Below are positions 33,123 to 43,929 of a DNA stretch of 64,000 nt, one piece after another. A model generated the notes under the pieces. That model was given only the letters and a program-made list of their open reading frames with translations. It did no database searches and was not told where the DNA came from. Position 1 is the first letter of the stretch; the number at the start of each line of letters is the position of its first letter. This stretch comes from Hermatobates lingyangjiaoensis. Its lineage: Eukaryota; Arthropoda; Insecta; Hemiptera; Hermatobatidae. The position numbers and the translations under genes were made by a program. Location: positions 186,001 through 250,000 of the forward strand of contig JAPFBL010000599.1 of the NCBI GenBank assembly GCA_026182355.1, written 5' to 3'.

Positions 33123-33320
33123 TTTTTCGATAAAATACGATCCGAAATGGACAAATACAGTTCAATGTACATAAAGAAATTAAAAGCACACACTTACAGT
33201 CTCTAATTTTCGGTTGAACCGTCTTCAGGAGAGATAAGATAGGGAAACCAAGCGCACTGGTACAGAGATGGTTGGACTCCAACCGTCTCTTTTATATATA
33301 TGTTTCTTTATGTACATTGA
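33078..33320. mobile_element. HH-B module, right arm nearly lost
   Basis: (TA)n at 33078-33121, then the full minus arm with core at 33200-33242 (GAAAATTAGAGA form). The right arm keeps only TCCAACCGTCTCT and the terminus TTCTTTATGTACATTGAACT. Confidence 0.7.
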
Positions 33321-33499
33321 ACTATATATATAAACGTGATCTTCCCACGTTTTATTTCTTCTGTTCATCCCTCAGTTTTTTTAACTTTTATTTATTTGTA
33401 TTATTATTTTTCATATTCCTATTTCAATTTAATATTAAATTGATTCTTGTCTACCTTATTCTCTGTGACCGGGCGCGTATGTTGCAATATTGTTGGTCT

Positions 33500-33627
33500 C
33501 CAACAGTCTCTGTACCAGTCCGCTTGATTTCCCTCTCTTATTTCTTCTGAAGACGGTTCAAACCAAAAATTAGAGACTGTAAGTGTTTGCTTTTAAGTTT
33601 TCTTGTTTCTTTTTCTATATTGAACTA
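33500..33627 (+). mobile_element. HH-B module, single orientation
   Basis: Starts at GGTCTCCAACAGTCTCTG and ends at TATATTGAACTA. Core CTGAAGACGGTTCAAACC is followed by AAAA instead of GAAA, so G12 is lost. Confidence 0.65.
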
Positions 33628-33850
33628 TCAATGATCAAACCACAATAAGAAAAGGGAAAACAAGACTAAGATCTTTCAACCGTAACAAGCGGTCTTCGTC
33701 AGAGTCAAAAACCCAACTGACTGTTGGGTTTTTGACTCTGACGAAGACCGCTTGTTACGGTTGAAAGATCTTAGTCTTGTTTTCCCTTTTCTTATTGTGG
33801 TTTGATCATTGATTGTTGTTTCACGTGTTTATGTGAAATCTTTTTATATT
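33628..33850. mobile_element. HH-A palindrome
   Basis: Cores at 33664-33706 (-) and 33734-33776 (+), both consensus. It begins inside the HH-B terminus (TTGAACTATCAATGATC) and ends TATGTGAAATCTTTTTATAT then TGAACTATA. The HH-B terminal TATATTGAACTA appears on both sides, which looks like an insertion duplicating about 12 bp of HH-B. Confidence 0.8.
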
Positions 33851-34119
33851 GAACTATATATATATTTTGTTTTTTTCATCTTGCTATTCTTCTTCAGCAT
33901 TCCTACTACTTTTTTTCGTTTTCGTTGTTGCCCACCTGTACATATACTTGTACACAACTGTCCAGTTAGCTTTCGTCTTCTCACCATTCAACTTTCTTTC
34001 CTGAGGACGACCGTTAAAGAAGAGTCAGAATATTGAATGTGAATCCTGGTTTCTGTTTTTCATTCGTGTTTAGTCTAATCAGATCTGATTTCATTTGAAT
34101 GCATATATAAATTCAAATA

Positions 34120-34215
34120 ACTGTGACACATAGAAGGAAATGTAATAAAATTCACTTTTCAATATATTTCTACATGGCGGTCGTTCTCAGAAGTGAATTG
34201 ACGGAAGGACGACAA
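34120..34215 (-). mobile_element. HH-C module
   Basis: TGTGACACATAGAAGGAAA terminus, then a core with AATATATTTCTACATGGCGG and GTTCTCAG. Degenerate. A second plus-strand piece (CTGAGGACGACCG) is at 34000-34040. Confidence 0.55.
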
Positions 34216-34433
34216 GGTCTGATGGCCGAAGCAGTGTTGCCAGGAAGGTGAAAAAAAAACAAGGAATCGATATTGAAAACAACTTAAAGAAGAATAAAAG
34301 GGGAAAGAAGTAGAAAATATAAAAAATATATTGAATTTAAAAAAATGTATATTAAATAATAATATAAAAATAAGTTACATAAACCAAACAAAAAAACTTA
34401 ACGTTTTAAATTGAATTTTCAATTTCTTATGAA

Positions 34434-34680
34434 TGGCTGCTCGAAAAGAGAATTGCACCAGTTCAACTTAACTGACAGTGCCCTATGTGGAGTCTCCTTG
34501 TTAGAAGAGGAAAGTCTAGAACATATTCTTTTCCTGCGCGAGCGGGAAGTACTAAAGAAGAAGAGACCACTGTGAAAAGAATCCTGACCAACACTAAATT
34601 CTGGCAAATAGCTGCCGAGTCATCGAAGCAAAGAGCTTTTGAAGCTCGAACTAAAAAGTAAGAAGTAAGCAAGAGAATTG
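34434..34680 (+). pseudogene. Possible retroelement C-terminal fragment
   Basis: Plus-strand frame reads LTDSALCGVSLLEEESLEHI then LFLRE, then stops. The LxDxxLC...EExxxHILF pattern resembles the zinc-knuckle region after the reverse transcriptase of some LINEs. Only one of the expected cysteines is clear, so this is tentative. Confidence 0.3.
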
Positions 34681-34744
34681 CTCATACAAGGAGTCACGCA
34701 TACTACGAGGTCCCAATGTAGTTACTATTTAATTACATGCATAT

Positions 34745-34985
34745 TGTTAATATCACTGAGGTTAGTATGATTTATATTAGAAATAGGTAAAACCGTTATA
34801 CCAAGGTAAGATGATCATAGAGTCGTTGGAGCGTTTTCGGACGTTGTCCATCTTCGATCGCAACAAAACTAGTAGGTTTGTTGCGATCAAAGATGGACAA
34901 CGTCTGAAAGCGCTCCAACGACTCCATAATCATCTTACGAGGGAGGTATGACGGTTTTACCTATTTTTAATATAAATAACTACTA
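34745..34985. mobile_element. HH-J palindrome
   Basis: Arms 34780-34866 and 34873-34975 meet at TAGTAGG. Each has hairpin GGAC/GTCC, (C/T)GAAA and AGCGCT. Minus copy: CATCTTCGATCGCAAC; plus copy: GTTGCGATCAAAGATGG. Outer ends reach ATAAATAGTAAC-type sequence shared with 22735-23169. Confidence 0.75.
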
Positions 34986-34989
34986 TTTA

Positions 34990-36070
34990 ATTTCCATTAA
35001 TAGCAAAATATTCAGGTTTCTACCTTTCAGGTTGAAAGCGCATATTTCTTTTATCCAAAACATTTTTTACAATATCAAATTTATGAGATTGTTTTTTTTT
35101 ATGTCCTAATGATGTTTCTTCGTCTCGTTAACAATCGAAATTGCTCTGGTCCTTAGATCATTAGGCCAACAGGTGTCAACCCCAGTGTTCTTCTCTCTCT
35201 GGATTTCAAACCTATTTCACGATTTTTCTTTTTTCTTTTTTTTTGACCAACACGAAAATTTCATTATTTTACACTTTGCTGTATATTACTGTCACATTAG
35301 TCATTAAAACCTCTAAATTTAATAATTAACTAATTAGCAATAAACAATTTAATTAACAAATAATAGCCCCTCAACCAGAAGAAACCTGAAGAAATGTCGA
35401 CATTGTTAACAAAATACATTGTGAACTTTGAATCTTAGTGCAAAACAGCTGTTTCATTTCAAACAAATAAAGTTTCCTTTGGTTTACACTAAACAGTTAT
35501 GAGTTTACACTGAGTTCCTGTAGACTGCTGTAGTTTGAAGAGTTAGAGGAGGGGGTATTTTCCTATTTTCCCACTTTGAGTTAGTTAGAGGGGGATACGA
35601 TGATTGATTATTGGTGAGAATGAAATCAATGTATCATAACCCGTTTTTTTCTTATCAGCACCTCAAAACATGAAACTCCTTAAAAACTGAAAATACGAGT
35701 TTCATTCTTAGGATTCATTTCATAATTTCCTTTGTTTTAGTTTTTTTTTCCCAAAAAGGGTTAATTGTTAGAATTCTTTTGTTGATGCATTTAAAGTTGT
35801 TTAATTCGTTTTAATTTTTTTTCTACAATGATAATTTTTTTTAATACAACCGAAACCTAATTTTTATAATTCATAGAAAGTTATGAATTATGATTCTATT
35901 TGTTAGAATATTCCTTCTGTTAATATGTAGAACAAGGGGCCTTTATTATGGCGTTGAGTATCAGTATCAACTGTTAGTATCAGATAGATCTTATACACAA
36001 TATAACAATTATATTATGCATTAATATATTATGAATACATAAGTTAATAAATATTATTATATTTATTGTA
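34990..36070. other. No gene seen
   Basis: AT-rich unique-looking DNA with T runs. Nothing is recognised. Confidence 0.5.
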
Positions 36071-36077
36071 TATTTTA

Positions 36078-36345
36078 TGATATATATATATATTATATAT
36101 ATATATATATATATATGAATAATAATCAAAATAACACTTGATATAATAGATGGATTAATTTACCACAATGAAAACAATTTTTGAAACAATGCTCTAAGGC
36201 CTTTCGTTAACACATCTTCGGAGAGCAAGTGAACAAAAAAAAAAAAACTCTTTTTTTTTTAGTTCACTTGCTCTCCGAAGATATGTTAACGAAGGCCTTA
36301 GAGCATTGTTTCAAAAATTGTTTTCATTGTGGTAAATTAATCCAT
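36078..36345. mobile_element. HH-G palindrome
   Basis: TA tracts at both ends. Minus core 36189-36226, plus core 36268-36304, separated by an A/T run. The plus core reads GAAGG (one A of GAAA lost); both have CCGAAGA. Confidence 0.8.
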
Positions 36346-36359
36346 ATATATATATATAT

Positions 36360-36570
36360 AAAAGATTTCACATTAACACATGAAATAACAATCAATGATC
36401 AAACCACAATATGAAATGGGAAAACAAAACTGAGATCTTTCAACTGTAACAAGCTGTGTTCTTGGGTTTTTAACTCTGACGATGATCGCTTGTTACGGTT
36501 AAAAGAATTAAGCCTTGTTTTCCTGTTTCATATTTTGGTTTGATATGTATATATATATATATATATATAA
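36360..36570. mobile_element. HH-A palindrome, decayed
   Basis: Termini recognisable. Cores have several changes (CTGACGATGATCGCTTG; GGTTAAAAGAATTAAG). (TA)n borders on both sides. Confidence 0.7.
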
Positions 36571-37262
36571 AGTTCGTGAGTCTGTTTGTTTGTTCGCCCA
36601 TTTTCCATGGAGATAGAGACCTGAAATTATTATAATCTTTACCTTTGTTGTGATTGGCTTTCTTCTAGTTGTATTACATAATAACAAATCGTATTAGGGG
36701 GTCAGGGTAGCCTAGTGGTTTGCATACTCGCCTCGTCGACTTTCTACAATATTATTTCATAATATTTCTCATTAAGCGGTTAAGGTAGTCTATAATAAAC
36801 TATTACATTAGACGTTAAAAATTAATAATTTTAGAAACAAACTTGAACACAACTGTCAGATAGAAAAGTTTGTGAGTTTGTTTATTTGTTCACCCATTTT
36901 CCAAGAATATAGAGACCTGAAATTATTATAATCTTTACTTTTGTTTTGATTGGCTTTGTTGTAGTTGTATTACATAATTAACAATTCGTATTAGGGGGTC
37001 AGGGTAGCCCAGTGGCTTGCGTACTCGCCTCAACTTTCCACAATATTATTTAATAATATTTCTCATTAGGGGGACAGAGTAGCCTATAATATATAATAAA
37101 CTATTACATTAGAGGTTAAAAATGAGTAATTTTAGAAACAAACTTGAATAACACTATCAGATAAAATACGAATATGCTGAGGTAATATTATAAAGACACA
37201 TTCCTTTCATTAATGTTATTTTATGTTGGGTAAATAAATTGAATATTTCAATTTACAAGTGT
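36571..37262 (+). repeat. Dispersed repeat in tandem, units of about 290 bp
   Basis: Two full units (36571-36865 and 36866-37150), each from GTTTGTT(T)GTTCNCCCATTTTCC to AAACAAACTTGAA, plus a terminal segment shared with 13415-13575. Each has GGGTAGCCNAGTGGNTTGC then ACTCGCCT, resembling a tRNA A-box and anticodon arm, with no clear B-box. Confidence 0.75.
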
Positions 37263-37589
37263 TTGTTTGTTTTAAATATATTTGATTGTATATATAACTT
37301 GAATTGATTTTTTATTTATTTTTATCATGAAATGAAAGATTCTTTTCATTTTTAAATGATTTTTTTATTTTGCTAAATATGCTTACTGTGTGTGTATTTG
37401 GAATCATGTTAAGAATACTATATTAAAACTTTCTCATGCCTTCATAGCAAGAAACATAAATTAAAATTATCCTGTCAATCATGTTCAGTGAATTTATTTC
37501 AATAACTATTGCTATAATTTCTGAGTGATACAAAGGGTCACGGCTAGTCTGGTTGTTTGATAATTCTCTTTCCAGAGAATGGTAGATTA

Positions 37590-37860
37590 TATAAAGGAAT
37601 AAATGCAAAGTCTCCTTTGTTGAGCGCCTTGCCTGGCAAGACCTTGAAGGTGTTATTTGCCTAGGAGCCGGTGGTGGGGGTGGGGGCGACGACGCATGCG
37701 CTCTGGCCAGGCCTCTTATCGATTCCTTATCAGAGGGGGGAGGGGGTGCCCCACCCATAGGGCGGTGCTGGGCCTTGCGCCAGCGTGATGTCTGCTTTAT
37801 ACAGGCCCCCCCCCCCCCCCCACGGGACACCCATCTACCACCTTTCAAAAACACAAATTC
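37590..37860. promoter_or_regulatory. GC-rich island with G/C runs
   Basis: Single-copy in this window: GAGCGCCTTGCCTGGCAAG, CTTGAAGGTGTTATTTGCC, GACGACGCATGCGC and TTATCGATTCCTTATC, then a C run at 37805-37822 and a T run at 37876-37895. The 143-codon minus frame is glycine- and proline-rich because of the homopolymers. A regulatory role is a guess. Confidence 0.3.
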
Positions 37861-38020
37861 AACTTAGCCAGTCTTTTTTTTTTTTTTTTTTTTTTAAAAA
37901 ATTAGCTAACCTAATAAGGAAAAAGAAAACAAACTCTCTTTTGGAAGAATTACAGAAAAATACTATTCTATGTTTTGTTATTGAGGGCTAGGTCAAAGAA
38001 AAGAAAATAAACTCCTTCCT

Positions 38021-38062
38021 AGGCCGACGTTTCGATGTATTTGTATATCATCTTCAGGGCTA
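38021..38062 (-). ncRNA. Hammerhead motif, family HH-K (single copy)
   Basis: Minus strand: stem I TAGCC (with bulge) against GGCCTA, core CTGAAGA (38051-38057), unpaired T, hairpin GAT(AUA..)ATC, GAAA, palindrome ACGT, C17. Stem I has a one-base bulge. It is not inside a palindrome and not bordered by (TA)n, unlike the others. Confidence 0.5.
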
Positions 38063-38599
38063 AAATTAGAGTAAGAACTATAATACATTTACCAAAACAA
38101 TCTACAACTCACATAGCAGTTGTGAAAAATACTATAGCAAATCTAATTATAAACGAAGTCGACAGCAACTAAACACATAACTCTAAAACAAAAAGAAACA
38201 CATATGAATGTTTGAACCAATCAGCTGTTTTATACTAAGATTCAAAATAATCACAATACACTTTCTTAACATTATCGACCTTTTTCACGCTTCAAGGAAT
38301 AATAACTGTAATTACAATTTACCTAATGTATCATACAGCTGCTATACAAAGTATAAAACATCCATTACAGGGAAATATATAGAACTAAAGAGAGGAAAAT
38401 TAATATATTAAACTGTCCTATGAAAAGTTTTAAATAATTCAATTATAATTAATATAATACAACACAAAAACTTTAGTTGTTTTGCGTTTATTACTATTTA
38501 CAGGTCTTTAATAAAAGACGAACATATATACGATATTTTCATTTAATTTTATGCTCATTCAATATTTTATTAATATATTCGACTAATGTTTAATGGGAA

Positions 38600-38690
38600 A
38601 ATGAATTTAATTTTTCTTCTCCTTCTCCTGATGACGACGAGGTCGAAATACATATTGTGTACCGCTGAGGCCTTACTTAGTTTATGGTAA
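38600..38690 (+). mobile_element. HH-C module fragment
   Basis: CTCCTGATGACGACGAGGTC then GAAATACATATTGTG. Core CTGATGA and hairpin GAC/GTC are intact, but the stem III to stem I side is diverged. Confidence 0.5.
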
Positions 38691-39166
38691 GTATTGCCCT
38701 AAAAAGTTCATAAATTGCTTATTATTTATTAATTTTATTTTAATTAATTAAAAAATAATTATTATTAATTTCATGTTAATATTGATAACTAAAATATTAG
38801 TCATTATGTTAAAATGTTGATACTTTTATCAAAATTTGTATAAATATATATATAACCAAATTCACAAAAAGAAAACACATAAAAGAAATCACAAAAACTC
38901 ATTACTATATTTCGATTGCACTTCTATGGAATAAATTTGGAAAAAAAAATCAATTTAATAACTAATTTCACATCTTCTTAAAGGAATACGTATCAAACAC
39001 TAAGTAATGCTTCAGTGATAAACAATACATTTTAAAGGTAGTGAGTTTCTGTTATTTCTTTTGTGTGTGTTCTTTTTTGTGAATCTAGTTTATTTAGTTC
39101 GTGGAATCCTTTCATTTGAAATGTGGAATCTTTCATGGAACGTTAGGACAAAATATCAAATCATTA

Positions 39167-39412
39167 GAATAAAAGAATATGTAGAAACAACACACAACTT
39201 CTACATGTTTTTCTACACCACTTCAATATTTCGACCTCATCGTCATCAGGAGAAGGAGAAAAAGAAGAAAAAGATGCAAACGGAGCTCAGTTTACCAGCC
39301 GAGCAGAACTTATTTTCTTCTTCTTCTTCTTCTTCTGCTGATGACGACGAGGTCGAAATAATGAGTAAGTTGTGTGTTGTTTCCACGTGTTCTTTTATTC
39401 TAATCGTTTGAT
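39167..39412. mobile_element. HH-C palindrome
   Basis: Outer arms ATTAGAATAAAAGAATATG and CGTGTTCTTTTATTCTAAT. Cores are at about 39218-39256 (-) and 39330-39370 (+), with CTGATGA, C, GAC/GTC or GACGA hairpin, GAAAT. A run of TTC triplets precedes the plus core. Confidence 0.75.
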
Positions 39413-39575
39413 ATATATCTGTTCGTGTGTGTATGGTTTTGTATGCATGTTAGTGTGTCTTATATTCAACGTGTACCATTAATTGTACAACATTCCATTG
39501 TGCAAATTATTTTTTCCATTATTAAAATAATTGTTCAAGACACTATCATTCCAAATAAAATGGAGTTCTCAGATA

Positions 39576-39780
39576 AAATGGATAAACAAACAAAAGTCTC
39601 CACACAAATGAAGATTTATTCAACACCAACAACGCGTTTCGAACACTTTGTGTTCATTACCAGGAAGACACCAAAGGATATGGTGCTGAACGTTTGGTCC
39701 AGTGAAAAAAACGTCATTTGTGTGGAGACTTTTGTTTGTTTATCCATTTTTCCTCAGAATGAGTAAATACCACACATTTA
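39576..39780. mobile_element. HH-F fold-back
   Basis: Outer arms of about 34 bp (GATAAACAAACAAAAGTCTC and complement), followed outward by GAGTAAATACCACAC. It holds one minus core: AACGCGTTTCGAACACTTTG then TGTTCATTACCAG. CTGANGA is degenerate (CTGGTAATGA). Confidence 0.65.
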
Positions 39781-39849
39781 CGGATTACACAACTAATGAA
39801 TTAAAATGGAGTTGTTTATATTGTATAATTATTATTTAAATTTTTTTAT

Positions 39850-40330
39850 ACATTTTCAACAAGCCGATAAATCTAAAAAAAAGAACATTTACTTATCAAA
39901 ACGCGATCTTTCTTAGCAAAATTTCCTTTATTAAAAGACTGTGTATATGATTTCCAAGTGTACGTCAATTGGTAGAATTTTAGATTTAGTAATACAGTTT
40001 TAGTTTTTCACGAGTTTTAGTTTCAAAAAAAGTTTTGAGGGCTGGTGAAGTTTGTTCGAAATAAATGTTGGCCTCTTCAACTTTTCAAAGATTGTTGGCA
40101 GATATCTGTAACTTTGACGTCATGCTGAACCGTTACAATCAAAAAGACGCTTTTGTTGGATGAGTCAGCAGGTGAAGAAAGTCGAATAGCAGCCTCGAGC
40201 TGTTCATATGAGATTAGTTTTTAATATCTCAGTCCTACAATCTTCACAACACTTGAACGATTACTATGTATTACTTCCTACCTTAATGAAGAGTTCAGAT
40301 GAAAAGATATAACTGAAACTAGCTGAAGTC
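39850..40330. other. No gene seen
   Basis: AT-rich, unique-looking. Nothing is recognised. Confidence 0.4.
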
Positions 40331-40334
40331 CGGT

Positions 40335-41420
40335 CGATGTCTCTGGTACTGTACCTTACAGTATGTCTACAGTTACTGTATTTCATTCAACGTCTTTTTT
40401 CGTACGTCACTGTACGCCTCCAGTTTTTCAACTTTCCTGGTTACTGTACGTCGTTATATTCTCTAGTTACTATAGGTTACTCTACATCTCTGTTTACTGT
40501 ATTTTTTTTGTTGTTATTTAAGCGATCCCATTGCCGTTTACCGGCTTTTTGTTTGATCGGTGATTCTACAGATTCTACATTGGCTGTCTTAAACTTTACC
40601 TAACTCAAGTTCATTTCGATTAGGGATCTTTAACGAGTACCTGACTTCGTACAGGCTCAGGACCAACGGTTTAACATCCTTTTCCGAGGGACCACGTGGT
40701 TTGATTTATTCACGACGTGACATTTATTCATGATGTGAATATATCGAGGGCCAGATGGGGATGGAACCCCGTACTACCAGCCCAGAGGTGAGTATGTTAA
40801 CCAAAGAGCTAATCTGACACCTCTGTTTACAGTAAATGACTATGTTTCCGGGTTATTTTATTTCACTGAACGTAACTATTTTTGTACTCCACTGTACGAC
40901 TCCGATTTTTGAACTCCTCTGGTTACTGTATATCGCTGTACGTCTTTGGTTCTATTTATTTATTAGCCAGTTCCCACCCTTGGCTGTTGGGGCATTCAGT
41001 GAACAAATAACTCTGGTTCTTTGGTTCTGGTAAGTTACGGTACATCACTATACTTAACTGATTATTTACAGTATCTCGCTACTGGACATCTTTACAAACT
41101 GTACGTCACTATATATCTGTACTTAACTTTCCTGGACGTCTCTCTTACTGTATACCATTAAGCTCTGGTTAAAGCACGCCAATATATATCTCATGTTATT
41201 GCACATCTATTCTTACTGTACGTTACTATATATCCCTGGCTACTCTACGTTACTGTACATCTTTGGTTGCAGTACATCAATAAAAGTTTCCAGTTATTGA
41301 GCGTATCTGATTATTTTAAATTATTGGAAACTGTACGTCACTGTACAAATATATTGTACGTCACAAGGACATTGTTAAATGTATCTGTTAGAATTATCGC
41401 ACAAGATTGCAGTTCTAAGC
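40335..41420 (+). repeat. Degenerate TGTACGTC-type minisatellite
   Basis: Many imperfect GGTTACTGTACGTCACTGTAC-like units of about 20-35 bp across 40335-40530 and 40820-41410, interrupted by a SINE. No stable reading frame. Confidence 0.65.
40555..40822 (-). mobile_element. tRNA-derived SINE inside the minisatellite
   Basis: Minus strand: A-box-like TTAGCTCTTTGGTTAACA, B-box GGTTCCATCC, body ATCGAGGGCC complement and a tail with CCTAACTCAAG complement. CTCTGTTTAC occurs on both sides (40489-40500 and 40824-40835), a possible target duplication, though the host is itself repetitive. Confidence 0.75.
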
Positions 41421-41438
41421 AATGTACAGACAAAACAT

Positions 41439-41730
41439 TATATATATATATATATATATATATAGGTGTGTTCTCTAATCGGGGTTCGGTCAATTTTCCA
41501 GGATAAAAAATTAATCTCTCGTTGCCAACGTTTTGGTTTTTATTTAAAACCCTTTTTCATAGGCTGTATAAAGTATAACCAGTATAAATTTTGAAACAGG
41601 AAAACCAAGTATTACATTAGAAATTATTTTACAAAGAAAAATAGTCTGTGGATTTCAACAACAACCGTAGTTTGAATGAGCACGTGACCAAATTTGTTTC
41701 AACTGACCGACTCTCCCAATAAACATTAGT
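41439..41730. mobile_element. HH-D module with internal rearrangement
   Basis: (TA)n at 41439-41465, the terminus GTGTTCTCTAATCGGGGTTC, the minus HH-D centre with GTTTTGG instead of GTTTCGG, then the GAAACAGGAAAACC segment. Right end CCCAATAAACATTAG. Confidence 0.65.
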
Positions 41731-41799
41731 TTTATATATATATATATATAATATATTGAACTGACCGAGCCCCAATAAACTTTAGTACTGTATATATAT

Positions 41800-41990
41800 C
41801 AATGAATAAACCACAATGTGAAATGGGAAAACAAGACTAAGATCTTTCAACCGTAACAAGCGGTCTTCGTCAGAGTCAAAAACCCAACAAAGACCGCTTG
41901 TTACGGATGAAAGATCTTATTGTTGTTTTCCCACTTCACACTGTGGTTTGATCATTGATTGTTATTTCACGTGTTTATGTAAAATCTATA
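41800..41990. mobile_element. HH-A palindrome, subfamily with deleted right core
   Basis: Minus core 41835-41877; right copy begins ACAAAGACCGCTTGTTACGG with ATGAAAGATCTTATTG, the same as 29530-29700. Confidence 0.75.
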
Positions 41991-41997
41991 TATATAG

Positions 41998-42125
41998 CTT
42001 TCACATAAACACGTGAAATTACAAACAATGATCCAACCACAATTCTGACTCTGACGAAGACCGCTTGTTACGGTTGAAAGGTCTTAGTCTTGTTTTCCCA
42101 TTTTCATATTGTGGTTTGATCCGTG
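41998..42125 (+). mobile_element. HH-A module, left arm deleted
   Basis: Same junction as at 30150 (CCACAATTCTGACTCTG). Core at 42047-42089. Confidence 0.75.
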
Positions 42126-42164
42126 ATAAATATATATAATATATATATATTTATATACATATAT

Positions 42165-42375
42165 ATAATAACGATTGACGGCGATGGTCGAAATATAGAA
42201 GTGAGTTATTCCTGTGTCTATCTGTGTGCTATCTTTTTTAATTGGATCTTTATATATATATATATACTTTAACACAGAGAAAAGAACACAGAAAGACACT
42301 ACAGAACTCACTTCGATATTTCGACATCCGTCGTCATCGGGAAGAAGTGCGAAGTATTCGCGTTGAGAAGCAAAC
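42165..42375. mobile_element. HH-C copies around (TA)n
   Basis: Plus fragment 42170-42235 (GACGGCGATGGTCG, AAATATAGAAGTGAG). (TA)n 42250-42266. Minus copy 42270-42345 with core CCGATGA, hairpin GAC..GTC, GAAA, ATAT, C17 and stem I CTTC/GAAG. Confidence 0.65.
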
Positions 42376-42389
42376 TGCTACTCATATAT

Positions 42390-42640
42390 ATATATATTCA
42401 TAAAAGTATCGACAGTGGAATGGAAACAAAAGCGTAACGTTGGCAATGTGAGTTTAATTTGAACTTGATGAACTGACCGAGTCCCGATATATTTTAGTTT
42501 TGTATATATATATATTATATATTTATATATGCATAAATTCGTATGTTCAAATCACAATAAGAAATGGGAAACAAAGACTGAGCTTGTTAGGGTTGAATAT
42601 CTTAATCTTCTTTTCCCATTTCTTATTGTGGTTTGAAATG
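42390..42640. mobile_element. Collapsed HH-D and HH-A pieces
   Basis: 42398-42505: HH-D termini (AAAGTATCGACAGTGGAAT; GAGTCCCGATATATTTTAG) with the middle shortened. 42545-42640: HH-A termini with almost all of the core missing. Confidence 0.55.
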
Positions 42641-42829
42641 GCTTCAAATGATTGATTACGTATTACTGAAGTATACGTTGATAAATTCATTGACTGTTCC
42701 TTTCTAGAAATCCCTAAAAAAGTTATGTTATTAAAAGTATAAAAAAAAATGGTTGCAAAATATTAATTATAATATATATTGTTTTTTTATTATTTAAACC
42801 AATCTCTTAGTGAGTGATAACGTCAGCCG

Positions 42830-43090
42830 TTTACCGGCGTGTTGTTTTCTGTGATTCAACATATTTACATTGGAAGTCCTAAATTTTGCCTAACTAAAGG
42901 GAATTTCGAGTAGGGATCTTTAACATTTACCTGATAACGTACAGACTTGGGGCCCAACAGCTTAGCGTCCTCTCCTAAGGGACGACATACTCGCGTGGCG
43001 TGAATAAATCGAGGGCCAAGTGGGGATTGAACCCCGGACTACCAACCCAGAGGCGAGTACCATAACAATTGAGCTAACATAACTCCTAAG
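42830..43090 (-). mobile_element. tRNA-derived SINE
   Basis: Minus strand: A-box-like TTAGCTCAATTGTTATGG, B-box GGTTCAATCCC, body with ATTTATTCACGCCACG and the CCTAAATTTTGCC tail complement. Confidence 0.8.
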
Positions 43091-43099
43091 ATTATAGCA

Positions 43100-43925
43100 T
43101 GACAAATGACTTTAGATTTCAAATTTGGTTTTCTTGAGGATGTAATTCATTAATTAACTACTCCTGATTATAATCCGATGTTAGGCCGAAAATATTTCGG
43201 AATGTTTTATTTTAAAATAAATGCATGGAAAACTTAAATCGTTTTCCTTCAAAAAAAAAAAAAAAAAGTGTAAATTTCGAACAATTTTCAGTGAATCATC
43301 AGCTTAGCATAAGCAGCAGTGAATTCTTTGTTCGAAATCCTCAAAAAACTAATTTCGAATTTTAAAAATCAGTTTGATATTGATATATCAAATGAGTTTA
43401 AAGGTGTTTTAAAAAAACACCTAGTTGATCCTACAATTTAACAAATATTTGAATAACGATGGAGTAGTTTTTTTTTTGTTTGGAGAATACCCAATGAGTG
43501 TAGCTCAAATTAACCTTATAATTTACAAAGAGAATAGTAAGAAGTTTAAACAGAAATATTTCATGCTAAATTGCCTTGCAAATAGGTCTGTAGAGAAACT
43601 TTTCTTTTTTTTTCTTACAAAATCAAATTATAATAATAATATGTAGTTGAAAGGAGGGTTTTTTTTATTTTTTTTTTGAAGGTTCAAACAGGCAGGTACT
43701 TAGGTTTTTGTATAGAGCAGGTGATTAAAGCAAGTGTTCCTAACTTCCCGTCTTTTATGCTAATCTATTGAAAATGTATCTACCTGAGATGTGGGTAAAG
43801 AACAAGCATGGCTTCGCAACAAAATACCAACTTTTATAGATTCTAGAGTAATCTATAGATGATTTTTACATCAACAAATAGACATTCTGTATTGGAAGAT
43901 TTCATAAATATAAAATTTAGTATGA
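43100..43925. other. No gene seen
   Basis: AT-rich with A and T runs. Small inverted repeats around TTCGAACAATTTTC/TTTGTTCGAA (43276-43338). Confidence 0.4.
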
Positions 43926-43929
43926 TTTT

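Noticed and set aside
37423..37854. 143-codon minus-strand frame
   Set aside because: Glycine and proline runs come from homopolymers, and the rest is AT-rich without a domain.
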